A stretch of 64,000 nucleotides of DNA, from assembly GCA_003996215.1 (NCBI GenBank), contig QJPP01000030.1, forward strand, positions 496,001 to 560,000, in the 5' to 3' direction. The DNA comes from Jaltomata sinuosa (Eukaryota > Streptophyta > Magnoliopsida > Solanales > Solanaceae). Made by a program: the position numbers and the translations under genes. Below are positions 44,601-54,730 of this stretch, piece by piece. Position 1 is the first letter of the stretch. The number at the start of each line of letters is the position of its first letter. Under the pieces are notes generated by a model. It worked only from the letters and a program-made list of their open reading frames with translations. It did not search any database and was not told the DNA's origin.

Positions 44601-46144
44601 ACATAAGAAAGAAGCAAAAAGTTAGCGCAGCAAAACAAAGTCACAGTTCATGTTAGTTAGTCCCTGATTATGTCAATTGTACCATTTGCACCCTTTTACA
44701 AAGATCAGTTGCACCAGTGAGCTAGCCAAAAAAAATTACAATACTTATATTTAATTCTATGTATGTTGGACTCTCTTTCTGTCTAAACTGTCCACCATTG
44801 AGCCTGTGGTTTTAATCATATTTTTGTGGAGAATTTGTGAATTTTAGTCTTGAGACTAATTGCCAGATCAGATGTGTTCTGAGGGTGCAAAAGATACAGC
44901 TTTTGACAACACTTTAGGTTAGTTGGATATTGAGCTATGAGAAGCTGATCTGTCTGATAATTAGAACAAGTCATGCAAACGAATAAGTTGTAGCTCTGAT
45001 GTGTTCAAAGGAAAAAGCATTCAAACAAATAGGAAATGGTTGCAAGTGCAACTCATAAAAAGTCCTAAGAGCTATTTGATTTCAAATTAGCATTGAGATG
45101 TAGCTCCTTATCTGGGTAACACACACATTCAGTTGTAGCTGGTCTTGAGGTATCATACATTTGTAGTCAATCACTATGTAGTCTGATAACAAATACACAG
45201 TTACCAGTTAAAGAAAAAAGGTAAGGAAGATTATTGACAAGGATAAGAGAGTAAGTAAATCCTTTGTCTTGGTTTAGTGAAAAATTCAAATGTGGTTTCA
45301 TATTGTAATCTCAAGTTGGTTTTGATTATCATTTTGTGATGGATATCTTTCAAGTTTTTTTGTATTTCTAACAAGCTTACTGTTTGCAGCAAAGCCAATA
45401 TCTGCAGTTACTGAGTTTGTTGCACAATTACAGATCCTTGAGCTGTTGGACAATGTATGAATCCAACCCTAACTTAGCATTTCATTACCGCTCTTGGATT
45501 CAAAATTGCACGTGTTACCAGTCTGTAAATGAAATTTCATGTTTGTCAGGCTATTTTTACTGCTGGATACAAAGCTGTATTGCACGTCCATTCGGTTGTT
45601 GAGGAATGCGAGATTGTTGAACTGATGCAGCAGATTGATCTAAAAACAAAAAAACCTATGAAGAAAAAACCTCTGTTTGTAAAGAACGGCGCTATTGTTT
45701 TATGCCGTGTTCAGGTTAGCTGTCTAACTGAATACGTGTAGATTGGGAATCTTTACTCTAACAAAGAATGATGAAGTTTTTCTAGTTTGAGGCCAAAATC
45801 TTTACTCTACCTTGAATTCCCCTGTTCTTTCAAGTTCACCTTTTTTTTTGGTTGTTTTTAGAGCTAGATCCTTAAGTTTTTGTCTTGAGTTGGTATTTGA
45901 TCTTCTGAAACTATCATGCCAGGTGAATAATATGATATGTGTAGAGAAATTCTCCAACTTTGCACAACTTGGACGCTTCACTCTTCGCACTGAAGGTAAG
46001 AAACCATTGTGTTTGTAACCTTAAATTTCTTTTTGTTTCTGTATCATCACACGACATAGGATCATAATTACTGCCATTTGTGCAGGGAAAACTGTTGCTG
46101 TGGGGAAAATTACTGCACTGCCTACTGTTGCTGATAGTGCGTAA
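32462..46144 (+). CDS. eRF3: Eukaryotic peptide chain release factor GTP-binding subunit eRF3
   Basis: Cytosolic translational GTPase that binds eRF1 and drives stop-codon-dependent peptide release. Exons: 32462-32465, 33853-33894, 34071-34145, 35120-35185, 36081-36233, 37018-37129, 39728-39773, 39894-39965, 41159-41221, 41431-41585, 41671-41735, 42568-42718, 43244-43349, 43434-43569, 45390-45454, 45550-45714, 45923-45995, 46086-46144; 1,608 nt, 535 aa, all frames consistent. The N terminus MDIEEDIKALQLDSS and an acidic, weakly conserved arm (to about 100) precede the GTPase: G1 GHVDAGKS 111-118, G3 DAPG 188-191, G4 NKMD 250-253, G5 region ISGLLG. Beta-barrel domains 2 and 3 follow, with GPGENARVRLSGVEEDDILSGF and QILELLDN...VVEECEIVEL, which mark eRF3 rather than EF1A or HBS1. 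The first coding exon is only ATGG. Exon 3 has tandem acceptors. Introns hold a hAT element, SINEs and a MITE. Confidence 0.96.
32888..33054. mobile_element. MITE-like element in eRF3 intron 1
   Basis: GGTTAGGGGTATTAGTTAGT at the left, and a right end CCCTGTACCAAACGACCCCTTA, around an internal inverted pair (ATGATGGGATAAATTATCCC, GGTGGGATAACTAATCTC). It resembles Solanaceae MITEs that start with GGGGTCGTTTGGTA; the borders are approximate. Confidence 0.5.
34351..34605. repeat. Two tandem units of about 126 bp in eRF3 intron 3
   Basis: CATCATAGAACGTTCTAGTG at 34351 and CATCATTGAAACTTCTTGTG at 34477 each lead into GTGTATATTGAGATGCTTCC, TTGGGCCT and TTCTCTTCTTTTGTTTTCCT. Intronic and non-coding. 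Confidence 0.8.
35556..35599. repeat. Microsatellite (CT)22 in eRF3 intron 4
   Basis: Twenty-two uninterrupted CT units within the intron between exons 4 and 5. Confidence 0.97.
37586..38513. mobile_element. Non-autonomous hAT-like element in eRF3 intron 6
   Basis: A perfect 8-bp target duplication GTTGTAGC flanks the element (37578-37585 and 38514-38521). The ends CAGGGGCGTATCGAC and, inverted, CAGAGGCGAATCCAG are an imperfect terminal inverted repeat of the CAGRGGCG type. Eight-base duplications and CAG ends are hAT features. The 928-bp interior has no transposase; it contains a tRNA-promoter-like segment at 37721-37795. Confidence 0.8.
37721..37800 (+). other. tRNA-like pol III promoter segment inside the hAT element
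   Basis: TGGCCCAGTGGCG followed 40 bases later by GGGATCGAATCCC gives an A-box-like and a B-box-like motif. It is probably a small SINE head captured in the element. It does not fold into a complete tRNA that I can verify. Confidence 0.35.
40175..40335 (+). mobile_element. TS-like SINE, 5'-truncated, in eRF3 intron 8
   Basis: Contains TTCTTCCCATCTAGCCAAGC, CTTGGTGGACAGAATTACC, GAGAGGTAGCAGGTACCTC and the conserved end CTGGCCCGGACACCACAG before an A-rich tail. The tRNA-derived head is missing. Confidence 0.8.
40789..41000 (-). mobile_element. TS-like SINE, near full length, in eRF3 intron 8
   Basis: On the minus strand it starts with a tRNA-like head (TTAGTAATGAATGAAGTAGG, then the B box AGTTCAAATCCCAGC), continues with TCATCTCCCTAAGCCTTGG and GTGGGAGGTAGC, and ends GGCACGGACACCGCCA. 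It is the inverse orientation of the copy 500 bases upstream. Confidence 0.8.
42075..42358. mobile_element. Stowaway-like MITE in eRF3 intron 11
   Basis: Left end TTCCCTCGTTCCAATTTATG TGATCC and right end GGGTCACATAAATAAAAATG AGTAC form an imperfect inverted pair of about 284 bp. Non-coding. Confidence 0.65.
42862..42880. repeat. G-rich tract (G5 A G13) in eRF3 intron 12
   Basis: Nearly pure G run on the sense strand, so present in the pre-mRNA. It may form a G-quadruplex. Confidence 0.9.
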
Positions 46145-46700
46145 ACAACGTAGGTAACTCAAAAGGTGAACTTCTTGCTTCCTTTTGTTGCTACTTCACA
46201 TGAACTTTTTTGGTTGACTCGAGTTGCGAGATTCTAGGAATTATCCAGTTAAACTGAGTTAAGACTATTGAGCATTGATTTTTCGATGTTGTAGTTTTGT
46301 GCATGCATCTATATATTCCAAGGACAGTTGCTTTTGATATCCAGTTTGAAGCCGATGATCACTCACACAGCCCTTTACTATTTGAATTGTGTTTACAGAG
46401 GCAAGTTAAGTTGAGCATACAAGGTTTTCATAGCACGCTGCTTGAGCATTGGCAACACAAACATGGGATCCTCTGCAACATTTCGTGGAACAGAAGTTGG
46501 TCCATTGTTCAGATACACACATAAATGTTCATCACTTTAGTGTCTCCATAGCGTGGTGTTGTTTCTGGTTTTTGTTATTTTCACCTCCATCCGATTATGT
46601 ATTGTTAACTCGAATGATATCCAGTATGAGGTAGTATGAGGTTATTTGGTTATACATTTGTGCCATCATGACTTACCAAAATTTTGGCATTGGAACTTAA
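46145..46700 (+). other. eRF3 3' flank, possible 3' UTR intron
   Basis: A GT at 46153-46154 (CGTAGGTAACTC) shortly after the stop, and an AG at 46383-46404 (TGTTTACAGAGGCAAG), would make a 3' UTR intron, which is known in some plant genes. No protein-coding sequence is seen here. Confidence 0.35.
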
Positions 46701-47074
46701 AGCTCATGCGAGCTGCACATCTGTTATTCAATTATTGACATCAACTGCGGCTGTTAGTTTATTGAGCTGATCTTTATATAATCCGGGCCCTATTTTTTTT
46801 GGACGCTATAAAACATGCATTTTCATCTACAAACGGTGTGTGTCCTGCAGAACATATTACGGTATATAAGATGAATAAGCTTTCCTCGAGTCTTTTGGTA
46901 TTAATCCTTCTGATTCCCAACTCTACGCCGTTCCTTTTTTTGTGTCTGGCACGTCTCTCTCTCACACGAATATGCATTTCTCTTATGGCCTAAGGTTAGT
47001 GTACAGCAGCGATATACTCAAAATTGGTAGGGTAGGATATATATGCCGAGCTTACTTTTTTTTTCTGGGGGGTC

Positions 47075-47090
47075 GGGGGGGGGGGGGGGG
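47075..47090. repeat. Homopolymer of 16 G
   Basis: A run of sixteen G preceded by GGGGGGTC (47067-47074), between eRF3 and the plastid-protein gene. Confidence 0.92.
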
Positions 47091-47475
47091 TTAGAGAGGC
47101 TATTTTTGATAGTTCTTAGGCTTAATATGATAGTCTAAGGTCAGTGTATTCATGATATGAAGATACCTTTGTTTGTTGGGGTAGAGAGTCTGTCTCTAGA
47201 TGTCCAGCCTAACAGGATAGTTTGAGGTTAGGGTATTTATGATACAATTTTCAAGTTAGTGATAGTTTAAGTAGGAAATTCACACATTTGATAATTCAAG
47301 TATAAACTCGCTAAAGCGTGATGCTTTAGATGTGTTTTTTTTTTAATCATTCATCATTCTTTTTCTTTCAAATGGTTATCGTGAGAGCAACAATTTTTTA
47401 CATAACTCAACTGGGTATATACCGGAATCCATTGTGATGGACCATCGCTAATTTTGGAGAAAGTTCAATTTGTGT

Positions 47476-47561
47476 ATAAAATGACATGCTATAATTTTAC
47501 ACTATCAAATTAAGACATATAAAATGACATGCTATAATTTTACACTATCAAATTAAGACAT
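47476..47561. repeat. Two tandem units of 43 bp
   Basis: ATAAAATGACATGCTATAAT and the following TTTACACTATCAAATTAAGA start at 47476 and again, unchanged, at 47519, about 130 bases before the plastid-protein gene. Confidence 0.93.
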
Positions 47562-47695
47562 AGTGTATGTAAAAATGCAGTAAATGATGCAGATTCTTAT
47601 TTCTGTAATTAAAAGGGCATAACAAAAGAAGCGCGTGTAGATTTCATTTCCATTTGAATTATTAACAGGAATAACAAGAGCCACATACTTATGAG

Positions 47696-50508
47696 ATGCT
47701 GCTGCAATCTTCTTCTTTCCTCTCCTTGAATTGGGGTATTCTCCGTCCCTCTTTCAACCCCTCAATCTGCAGTTTCCAGTCCCCTTGTCATCATCCCAAA
47801 TTTAGAACCAGAGCCACCATTGACGAGAAGGACCCAAATTCTCCAGCTTCCATTCTCATCCAAGATGAACAAAACAACCAGGTATCCCTTCACTTCTTCT
47901 TTTTTCATGGATTTTAACTACAGAATGTTGCTATATTAAGAGGATTTTTACTTAGTAATACTATATGTTTTACCAAAACTGTTCAATTCTAGAGCTAGAG
48001 TGAGACTACGAGTAGAACTGACAAAATTAGCCTATGGAAACATGAACCGCGCAATTCAACTGATTTTGATCCACTCAATTGAGTTTATATATAGCCTATA
48101 TTGACTTATAAAATAACTTGTTTTTATGGTTCATATGTTACATATATAGTAGTATATAATATAATCATAAGTAAGAAAAAAGTTTTATCAGTTATTTAAA
48201 CAAATTTTTTTTGAGAAAGGATTATTTAAACAAATTATAAAAAAATAAATAAAGAAATTAAAACTTCATAGACAGGTTGGATTACGACCCATTGTTTAGC
48301 CCATTCCAACCTAAACTTTCAAGAAATTACATCCAGTGACCTTGAAAATGGGTGGTCTTGAAATTTTTGACCTTCAAAACTTGTTAAACTTGAGTTTTTG
48401 CCCGTGGGGAAAACAAGGTCAAAAGTTCAAAATCATCTATCTCCAAGGTCATTCTTGTAAATCATCCAATAACTTTTGGGCAGGCGATTGAACCTCCAAT
48501 TTATTAACTCAAGCCATTTCAGGCTGATTTCTCAAATTCTCAAACGGTTGAAAGAGGAGTCTTACTGGCATTTGAATAAGAGGGCTATCATTTTACCGGA
48601 GAATCACGACCTCTCTTGACTTGATATGTCAAGAAGACTACAACCGATAGTAGATCACTGACGATTCTTTCACATATGATCTTTTTCGTGAATTTCGACA
48701 TTAGTGATCTACGACCATCTTTTCTTCTTTCCATTCCAAAAAGGAATAGTTGGCTGATAGGTGCCCAGCCCAGGATGTATGGCTGAGGGGAGGAGAGAAA
48801 GAACACATGCATGGAGATTCTGTCTGTCGGAGGTTCGAGAATCTATGAAAGGATATCTAAGGCTAAGGTTACGAAGTAGATAATTTCCGCTCTAACACAC
48901 CCATTTGACTACATTCACATCAGCTAGCTGTTGCCTTAATTTGCTGAAGTTATTATTTTTAAGAACAACCCTTTTGCTGATTAGTCTATTCAATTTCACA
49001 AACTTAATTGATGTGGGAAAACTAGATAATATTTCTTTACTAGGCATTTGCTTTAGTTTTCCTACTGGTTCTGTGAATTTATGTTGGTAAATTTTTTAAT
49101 TTAGGATGTTGAAGAGAGTGCGAGAGTACTGAAAAATGCTGCGAAAACAAGAAAGGTTCCAGCAGAGGAGATCATGGCTGCTTTCTCTGCCATTGAGAGA
49201 GCAAAAATTGATCCCTCCAAGTTTCTTGAAACTCTTGGTGGAACCAAATCGCCTGGGAGGACGTGGATGCTCATTTTTACAGCTGAGGTTTGTAATTGAT
49301 TTTATTTTCTTTCCTTTTTTGTGCTTTGATTAACTTCCCTATATTGTCCAATACTTCATTCTAATTTGAAACCTTGTTATTGCATTATTTTGCAGAAAGG
49401 GTTAGGACGAGGTAGATATTTCCCAGTTACAGCCATTCAGAGATTTGATGCAGCTGTAAGCTTTACTTGTCTTTTATCTGTCTCTTAACACTATTTAAGG
49501 AAATTACTCTTAATTTAGAAGATAAAGCAAGATAATATGTTCTAACGACGATTTAGAGTAAGGATCCTATGGACTTCTGGAGAAGAGCTAAAAAATTCTA
49601 CTCCTAATGGGGTGATATAACTTTGTTTGTTAGTTTTCTTTTCTCCTTTTTCTTGTGTCATTTAACAATTGGTGTGAGTCTGGATTACAATCTCCTTCAT
49701 GAAATCTTCCAAATAAGCAAGATTGTTATATTTGTATAACTTAAGCATTTACCAGGGTAAACAGATGATTACACATGGATGCTCAAAGAAAATTGACTTG
49801 CATGTGAGAGCAGGGGGTGCTAGAGCTATGAACATGAATAACAGATCCTTTTGTTTCTAATTTTTTAAACTGTTAGATGAGATAAAATCAAATAATTCAA
49901 TCTCATAGACCTATATTGTTATCTAATTTTTGGCAGTTTGTATCTGGTGATATAATTTGTTATACTGGGGATTCTGCAAATGACTATGATAGTGTCAACT
50001 TCCCTGCTCAAACATAATTGAAGCAAAAAAAGCTAAACAAGTGCATACACACTATTCAAAATATTGTTCATGCTACATAAGCAACCTACATTCTCTCTTT
50101 AAATGTCTGCTTCTTTTAGTTGTTTAGATGATGAACTCCATTTCACTGCAGCGTGGTGACGCTTTCTTCTTTCAATCCCAAAATGAATAACATGTTTGAA
50201 TGAAATTTTAGGCAAAGAGGATTGAAAATGGTGTCTACCTGGGGCCTGTTGGATTCTTGACTTTTGAAGGGCCGTTTTCATGGAAGAATAGGATTCTAGC
50301 TTTCGTATTTGAGCGGCTTCGGATAAAACTTGGACCATTCGATCCTTTTGATATCAGTATTAAGGGAAAAGATGATAGAGAACTGAGCAATAAGGATAAG
50401 GATCCATTTTTCATATGGTTTTACATTGACGAGGAAATAGCTGTTGCTCGAGGACGGAGTGGAGGGACAGCTTTCTGGGTCCGTTGTCAACGTGTCGGCT
50501 ATTCCTGA
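47696..50508 (+). CDS. Conserved plant protein, probably plastid-targeted, function unknown
   Basis: Four exons, 47696-47881, 49105-49287, 49396-49455 and 50212-50508, all phase 0, give 241 aa. The first ~40 residues are Ser-rich, contain basic residues and almost no acidic ones (LLQSSSFLSLNWGILRP... KFRTRATI), like a chloroplast transit peptide with cleavage around RTRA|T. The mature part has a short helix-rich segment (ARVLKNAAKTRKVPAEEIMAA, split here by no intron) with SKFLETLGGTKSPGRTWMLIFTAE, then KGLGRGRYFPVTAIQRFDA, NGVYLGPVGFLTFEGPFSW, a basic KLGPFDPF stretch and a C terminus FWVRCQRVGYS. I recall this pattern only as a conserved uncharacterised plant plastid protein and assign no function. 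An out-of-frame ATG lies 5 bases upstream of the chosen start and opens a 12-codon overlapping frame (47691-47729). The gene is convergent with the GST gene that follows. Confidence 0.82.
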
Positions 50509-50945
50509 AAGCTTTTGTATGTATGTATAGTTTGACTCTCCCAATGCACATGACATTGGATAAAAATACTATGCTGCTGAAGTTGAAGTGTTTGGTATAT
50601 GTAAAGGTACTAGGAGAGGTAACGACAATATTATAGGAAGCATTCCCTTCCTTCACTGTTTCAGTTCTTTTACTTGTGTGATAATAGGTCTTCTTTTTAG
50701 ATTGAAAAATCTTTGTAAACTAGATTCCAAGAGTATAGAATAAGGTTCTTATTTGCATATTTTCGTGGCTTGTAGAAATAAAACTATAGCAGGCTCTTTT
50801 AGTTCAATATAAAGCCATCAGAATAAGGTCGATTATCCTTGCAAACCTGAGAAAAGAAGGGTAACAGTAGACAAATAACAGTAGGAGTTGCATACAGAAT
50901 CAGAGAGACATCACCACAACACTTTTAACGATTATAAAAGGAGAC
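50509..50945. other. Convergent 3' flanks of the plastid-protein gene (+) and GST gene (-)
   Basis: 437 bases between two converging stop codons, AT-rich, with no gene or recognisable repeat. Both 3' UTRs and their polyadenylation signals must lie here, for example AATAAA-like AAATAAAACT near 50777 on the + strand. Overlap of the two 3' UTRs is plausible but cannot be shown. Confidence 0.5.
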
Positions 50946-52377
50946 TCATGGCTTGTTTGCTGCTAGGGAACGCAAGTAGTTTAGACCACCTTGGAAGTAG
51001 TTGACTAGGTTCTCTTGTGGTGGCATGCTTTCGTGTATAATAGGAATCTCTTTGAAGTTTTCAGCCCATTGATGGAGTGAAGGGAACTTCTCTGGATCAA
51101 GTAGCTTCATCTGTCCCACTTCCTCCATGGCGTTGAGCCAAAGAGATTTCCAACCCATCACGAGATCCAGGTAGCCTATCTGCTCCCCGCCGAAAAACTT
51201 CTTCCCTTGGATCTGCTTCTCGATAGATGCAAACAGTTCCTGTACCGACTCTATAGCTTTTGCTTTTGCCTCTTCTTCAGCTGCCATTGCTTGCCATGAT
51301 CCTATGACACACTGAAGGTGAAAACTAACAATCAGAAGGTTATCTTTTAGTCATTTGCTATTCTTGTCTATGATATTTTATCAGATGCATTAACTTGGAT
51401 AGCATGATTCCTTAATCATCAAGTTGTTGTCAATCGCATTCTTCACACCAAATTACCCGAAAAGGTTCCGTATTTACAAAATAGATGTAGAGTAGCATAC
51501 CGGGTTCAGTTGAACCCAGTACTTTCAATGCGGAGCATAAATTTATGTGTAAAATCCAAGGAAATTACATCAAAAGGTAGATATGAACCCATAACTCTGA
51601 GAATACAATGGGTTCAATGTTAACAACCTTAGACATTGAATCTATAAAGCTTAAATTCTGGATCTGCCCTATATAATGATTGCAGTTGACTGGAGCAAGC
51701 TATTTGAATGTCACTATCTTGGAGGAACAAAACTGTCCTAGCCTTGGTGGACAGAGTATACTTGGTACCTGTTGCTTGTGGGAGATGGTAATATCTTGTG
51801 GAATTAGTTGAGGTGTGCAAAAGCTGACCTGGACACCACGGTTATTGAAATACACACACACAAAAAACTGTTTACCTGATAGACAGATCAAATTGGATCT
51901 AGATGCCCACCCTCTTTCCCATGTAAATGGAAACTAAATCAGCCTTACCTGTCCTGTAGGTACATATATCTGCTAGCTTTTGTATTTCTTATAATTTGGA
52001 GAATTGGATTATGCCAAGAAAGAAAAACAAACTCTGATAAATGGAAAGGCTATAAAGAAAAAAACTACCTTCTCATCAACAAATTTTGCCCAGAAACGAG
52101 CTGTAGCTCTTTCATGAGGATCCTGAGGCAACAAAGAGTATCCTTTCCATGTTTCATCGATGTATTCAAGGATTACAAGTGATTCAACGATGGGTTTATC
52201 ATCGTGTAGTAGGACAGGGATCTTCTTGTGAACAGGATTGGACTTGAGGAGCAACTCACTCTTGTTTAATAAATCTTCTTGTATGTATTCATAGTCAACT
52301 CCCTTGAGTTTCAAAGCCCATTCCACTCTGGTGCAAAATAGGCTTCCTGATGACCCTATCACCTTCACTTCTCCCAT
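50946..52377 (-). CDS. Glutathione S-transferase, tau class (GSTU)
   Basis: Cytosolic enzyme that conjugates glutathione to electrophiles (xenobiotics, oxidised lipids) or carries small ligands. On the minus strand, exon 1 is 52377-52069 (103 codons) and exon 2 is 51311-50946, joined in phase 0 after FVDEK, the single conserved intron position of tau GSTs; the protein is 224 aa, normal for the class. The N-terminal thioredoxin-like domain has the catalytic Ser 12 ([16 protein letters not shown]), HKKIPVL with the cis-Pro, and glutathione-binding [11 protein letters not shown] (Glu65-Ser66). The C-terminal helical domain carries [16 protein letters not shown]. The join restores [11 protein letters not shown]. 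The 757-base intron holds a 5'-truncated SINE and another repeat. A TATA-like CTATATGA on the minus strand at about 52442-52449 lies some 65 bases upstream of the ATG. Tau GSTs often occur in clusters, but no second copy is seen here. Confidence 0.94.
51490..51672. mobile_element. hAT-like MITE remnant in the GST intron
   Basis: Contains GGGTTCAGTTGAACCCAGTA, ATGCGGAGCATAAATTTATG, GAACCCATAACTCTGAG and ends AAATTCTGGATCTGCCC. The last motif matches the right end of the element at 37586-38513 (AAATTCTGGATTCGCC). Common Solanaceae copies end in GGATCCGCCTCTG; here the terminal bases are changed, so the exact borders are uncertain. Confidence 0.5.
51737..51862 (+). mobile_element. TS-like SINE, 5'-truncated, in the GST intron
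   Basis: Starts at TAGCCTTGGTGGACAGAG, continues GGTACCTGTTGC and TGGAATTAGTTGAGGTGTGC, and ends CTGACCTGGACACCACGG plus an A-rich tail. It is antisense to the GST transcript. Confidence 0.78.
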
Positions 52378-52586
52378 TCTCCCACTGGAAATTCTCTAGA
52401 GTTGTTTGATGATTTTGCTCTATTCTCCAGTCTTTATGCATTCATATAGGGTCATGTTGTTTAGTGCTAGGAAGGTGCTATGATGGAAATACAAATATAA
52501 AAAAATATCTACAGCATTTATTTCTTGAAGAAATTTTCTTCCATGAATTGAGAAATCTAATACGACTCCTCATTCATATTGTAGTA

Positions 52587-52846
52587 CTCCCTCGTCTCAT
52601 ATTACTTGGCCACTTTCCCTTTTACGCGCATCTTAAAAAATCATAAATAAAAAAATAGTTTTACTAATTCACCCCTTAAGAAACTTTTTGGAACTTTATA
52701 AACAAGTGTTCACACTTTCAAAAAGAATTAATCGCAAGGGTAATATGGGAAAAAATTAATTAATTCTATCTTAATTTAGTAAGATGGACAACTAATATGG
52801 GACAACGATTTTTAGTAAGGTGGCCAAATAATATGGGACACTGTGA
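52587..52846. mobile_element. Stowaway-type MITE upstream of the GST gene
   Basis: TA then CTCCCTCGTCTCATATTACT on the left, and GGTGGCCAAATAATATGGGA CAC on the right. About 260 bp. It lies about 210 bases upstream of the GST start codon, so it could affect that promoter. Confidence 0.7.
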
Positions 52847-52885
52847 GTTTTTTAATGTGAGATCCTACAGAAACTCAAAGTCATC

Positions 52886-52961
52886 CTACTGTCTTAATTA
52901 GGTGTTCATACTCCTTCCGGTCCATACTGTCTTAATTAGGTGTTCATACTCCTTCCGGTCC
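52886..52961. repeat. Two tandem units of 38 bp inside a MITE left end
   Basis: TACTGTCTTAATTAGGTGTT followed by CATACTCCTTCCGGTCCA occurs twice in a row. The repeat includes the MITE end CTCCTTCCGGTCC, so the end of the element has been doubled. Confidence 0.88.
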
Positions 52962-53065
52962 ATTTTACTTGTCTACTTTGCTCTTTGCACGCCCCTTAAG
53001 GTAGCTTTGACTAAAAGGATAATTTGATGAAATTACCTTTATTTATTCTTTTACTCAATTTAATA

Positions 53066-53490
53066 CTCCTTTCGGTTCATTATAAGTGTTGACTTAGATT
53101 TTTTTATTTTGGTCCAAAATAAGTGTTCACTTACATAATCAAGAAGGAATTAACTTTATTTTTCAGATTTGTCCTTATTTACGTATCCCTAAATTACTCC
53201 AGTTTTATGTGATAAATAGGTTTAATATGCATTAAGACTAAAATACTAATAAGTTGTTCATGTTTTTTACTCATTCCAAGTTTGACTGTCATTCCACCTT
53301 TTTTTTACACATTCCAAGTTGGTTATGGTTTCGTCTAGGCATTTGAAATTTATTCTAGTCATGTGATGATCAAAAGTCTTAATTAAGGGTAGTTTAATCA
53401 GAATACTTACTCTTTTTTTTTTTTTAGGAGTGAATATTCTTTAATGGTGTGTCAAAGGTTAACCGGACACTTATTTTGAATCGGAGGGAG
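53066..53490. mobile_element. Stowaway-type MITE, about 425 bp
   Basis: TA-flanked (53064-53065, 53491-53492). Left end CTCCTTTCGGTTCATTATAA and right end ACTTATTTTGAATCGGAGGGAG form an inverted pair; a GTGTTCACTTA-type motif near the left mirrors GGACACTTATT at the right. Confidence 0.72.
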
Positions 53491-53492
53491 TA

Positions 53493-54720
53493 CTACTTTT
53501 CCTTTCACATATTAATTTCTCTTCATATTTATTAGAGCAAGGACAAACGTGGAAAAATAATTAATTATATCTTAATTTTATAAAATGACAAATATTGATC
53601 AACTATTTTTTAGTAACCATGACAAATAAAATGAATATGCGTATTTTTGCAATTTGTGTATATATTATACTGCATAGCAAACTTATTGAACTAAATCCCA
53701 AAGTTAATTTAATGCACAATGTTGCTTTGAAATTAGGAGCATATAAACAATGAAATATGATATAATTAATATACAGAAAATATGTTTATAAGGAATTGTC
53801 ATATCGTGGGAAATGCAGAAAAATATTATATATCATGCATCCACCATCCTTTTGACAATGTCATACTCTTTTATCTTCGTCAAGATATTTTTTTGGCGAT
53901 CTTTTTTCATTCTGAAGTTGATCTCCTATTTTCTACTGACCCAACCAAATCAGCAAAGCTGATAAATTAATATGTACTGACAACGTAAACGATTTTTACA
54001 CTATGAATGTAATTGTCTATGAGCAAAGCATTCGAAGGATCAATCACATGGATCTGTTATTATATTCTTTTTTTTTTCATTAGTCGATAATATCTTCAAG
54101 AAGAAGCAATGATAGTCAAAACATGAGGTGAATCTTGAGCACATTATTAAATAAACCAAAATCAATAAAGCCTAGTTATTTTATACTAAAAGATAAGACT
54201 AATTCAGCCAAAAAAGAAGAAGAAGAGAAGCAGCTAATTTATCAACTTATGTTTTCACATGACAAAATAATCAAGGTAAAACTCTAGCTTATTAATACAA
54301 GTAACACAATTTTTAAGAGCCTTTCTTAAAAGGGTATTTACAAATTTTATTTCTTTTGCTTTCTAAAGGGAAAAAGATAAAAAATAAATAAATAATAAGA
54401 TGATTAACAATGACCATCCGAAACTTGTACCCGTAGGAGGTGGCATGTATCCCATGGGAGTAGTGTAGATTCGTGCAAGTTTGTTCATCTTTTGAAGAAC
54501 CAACTTGCACAAATTCTGAAAAAAGCAGGAATTAACGGTGGACAAATTATGTAGCTGTATTATACATCATCTACCTATGCAAAACTCAATTCCTGTAATT
54601 ACTTTTGTCATGGCTTCTGTCCTAAGGTATAAGATCATATCTAAGTATAAATGGTTGTATTTGTTCATTCTCTTATGATCATACTAACTCATCCATGTAC
54701 GTAATGTATATGCCTGTATG
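53493..54720. other. AT-rich intergenic DNA
   Basis: No gene established. Minus-strand 54545-54390 encodes a short stretch (MGYMPPPTGTSFGW) that looks less random than its surroundings, but I recognise no family and see no splice support. Confidence 0.4.
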
Positions 54721-54730
54721 TTGTACCTTA

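Larger units (their letters stand above)
46701..47690. other. Intergenic DNA and upstream region of the plastid-protein gene
   Basis: No gene is seen. It includes a 16-G run (47075-47090) and the 43-bp duplication at 47476-47561. No convincing TATA box near the start at 47696. Confidence 0.45.

Noticed and set aside
54313..54545. Small protein exon on the minus strand (MGYMPPPTGTSFGW)
   Set aside because: Two overlapping frames look equally plausible, no splice partner or family is recognised, and one could be chance.
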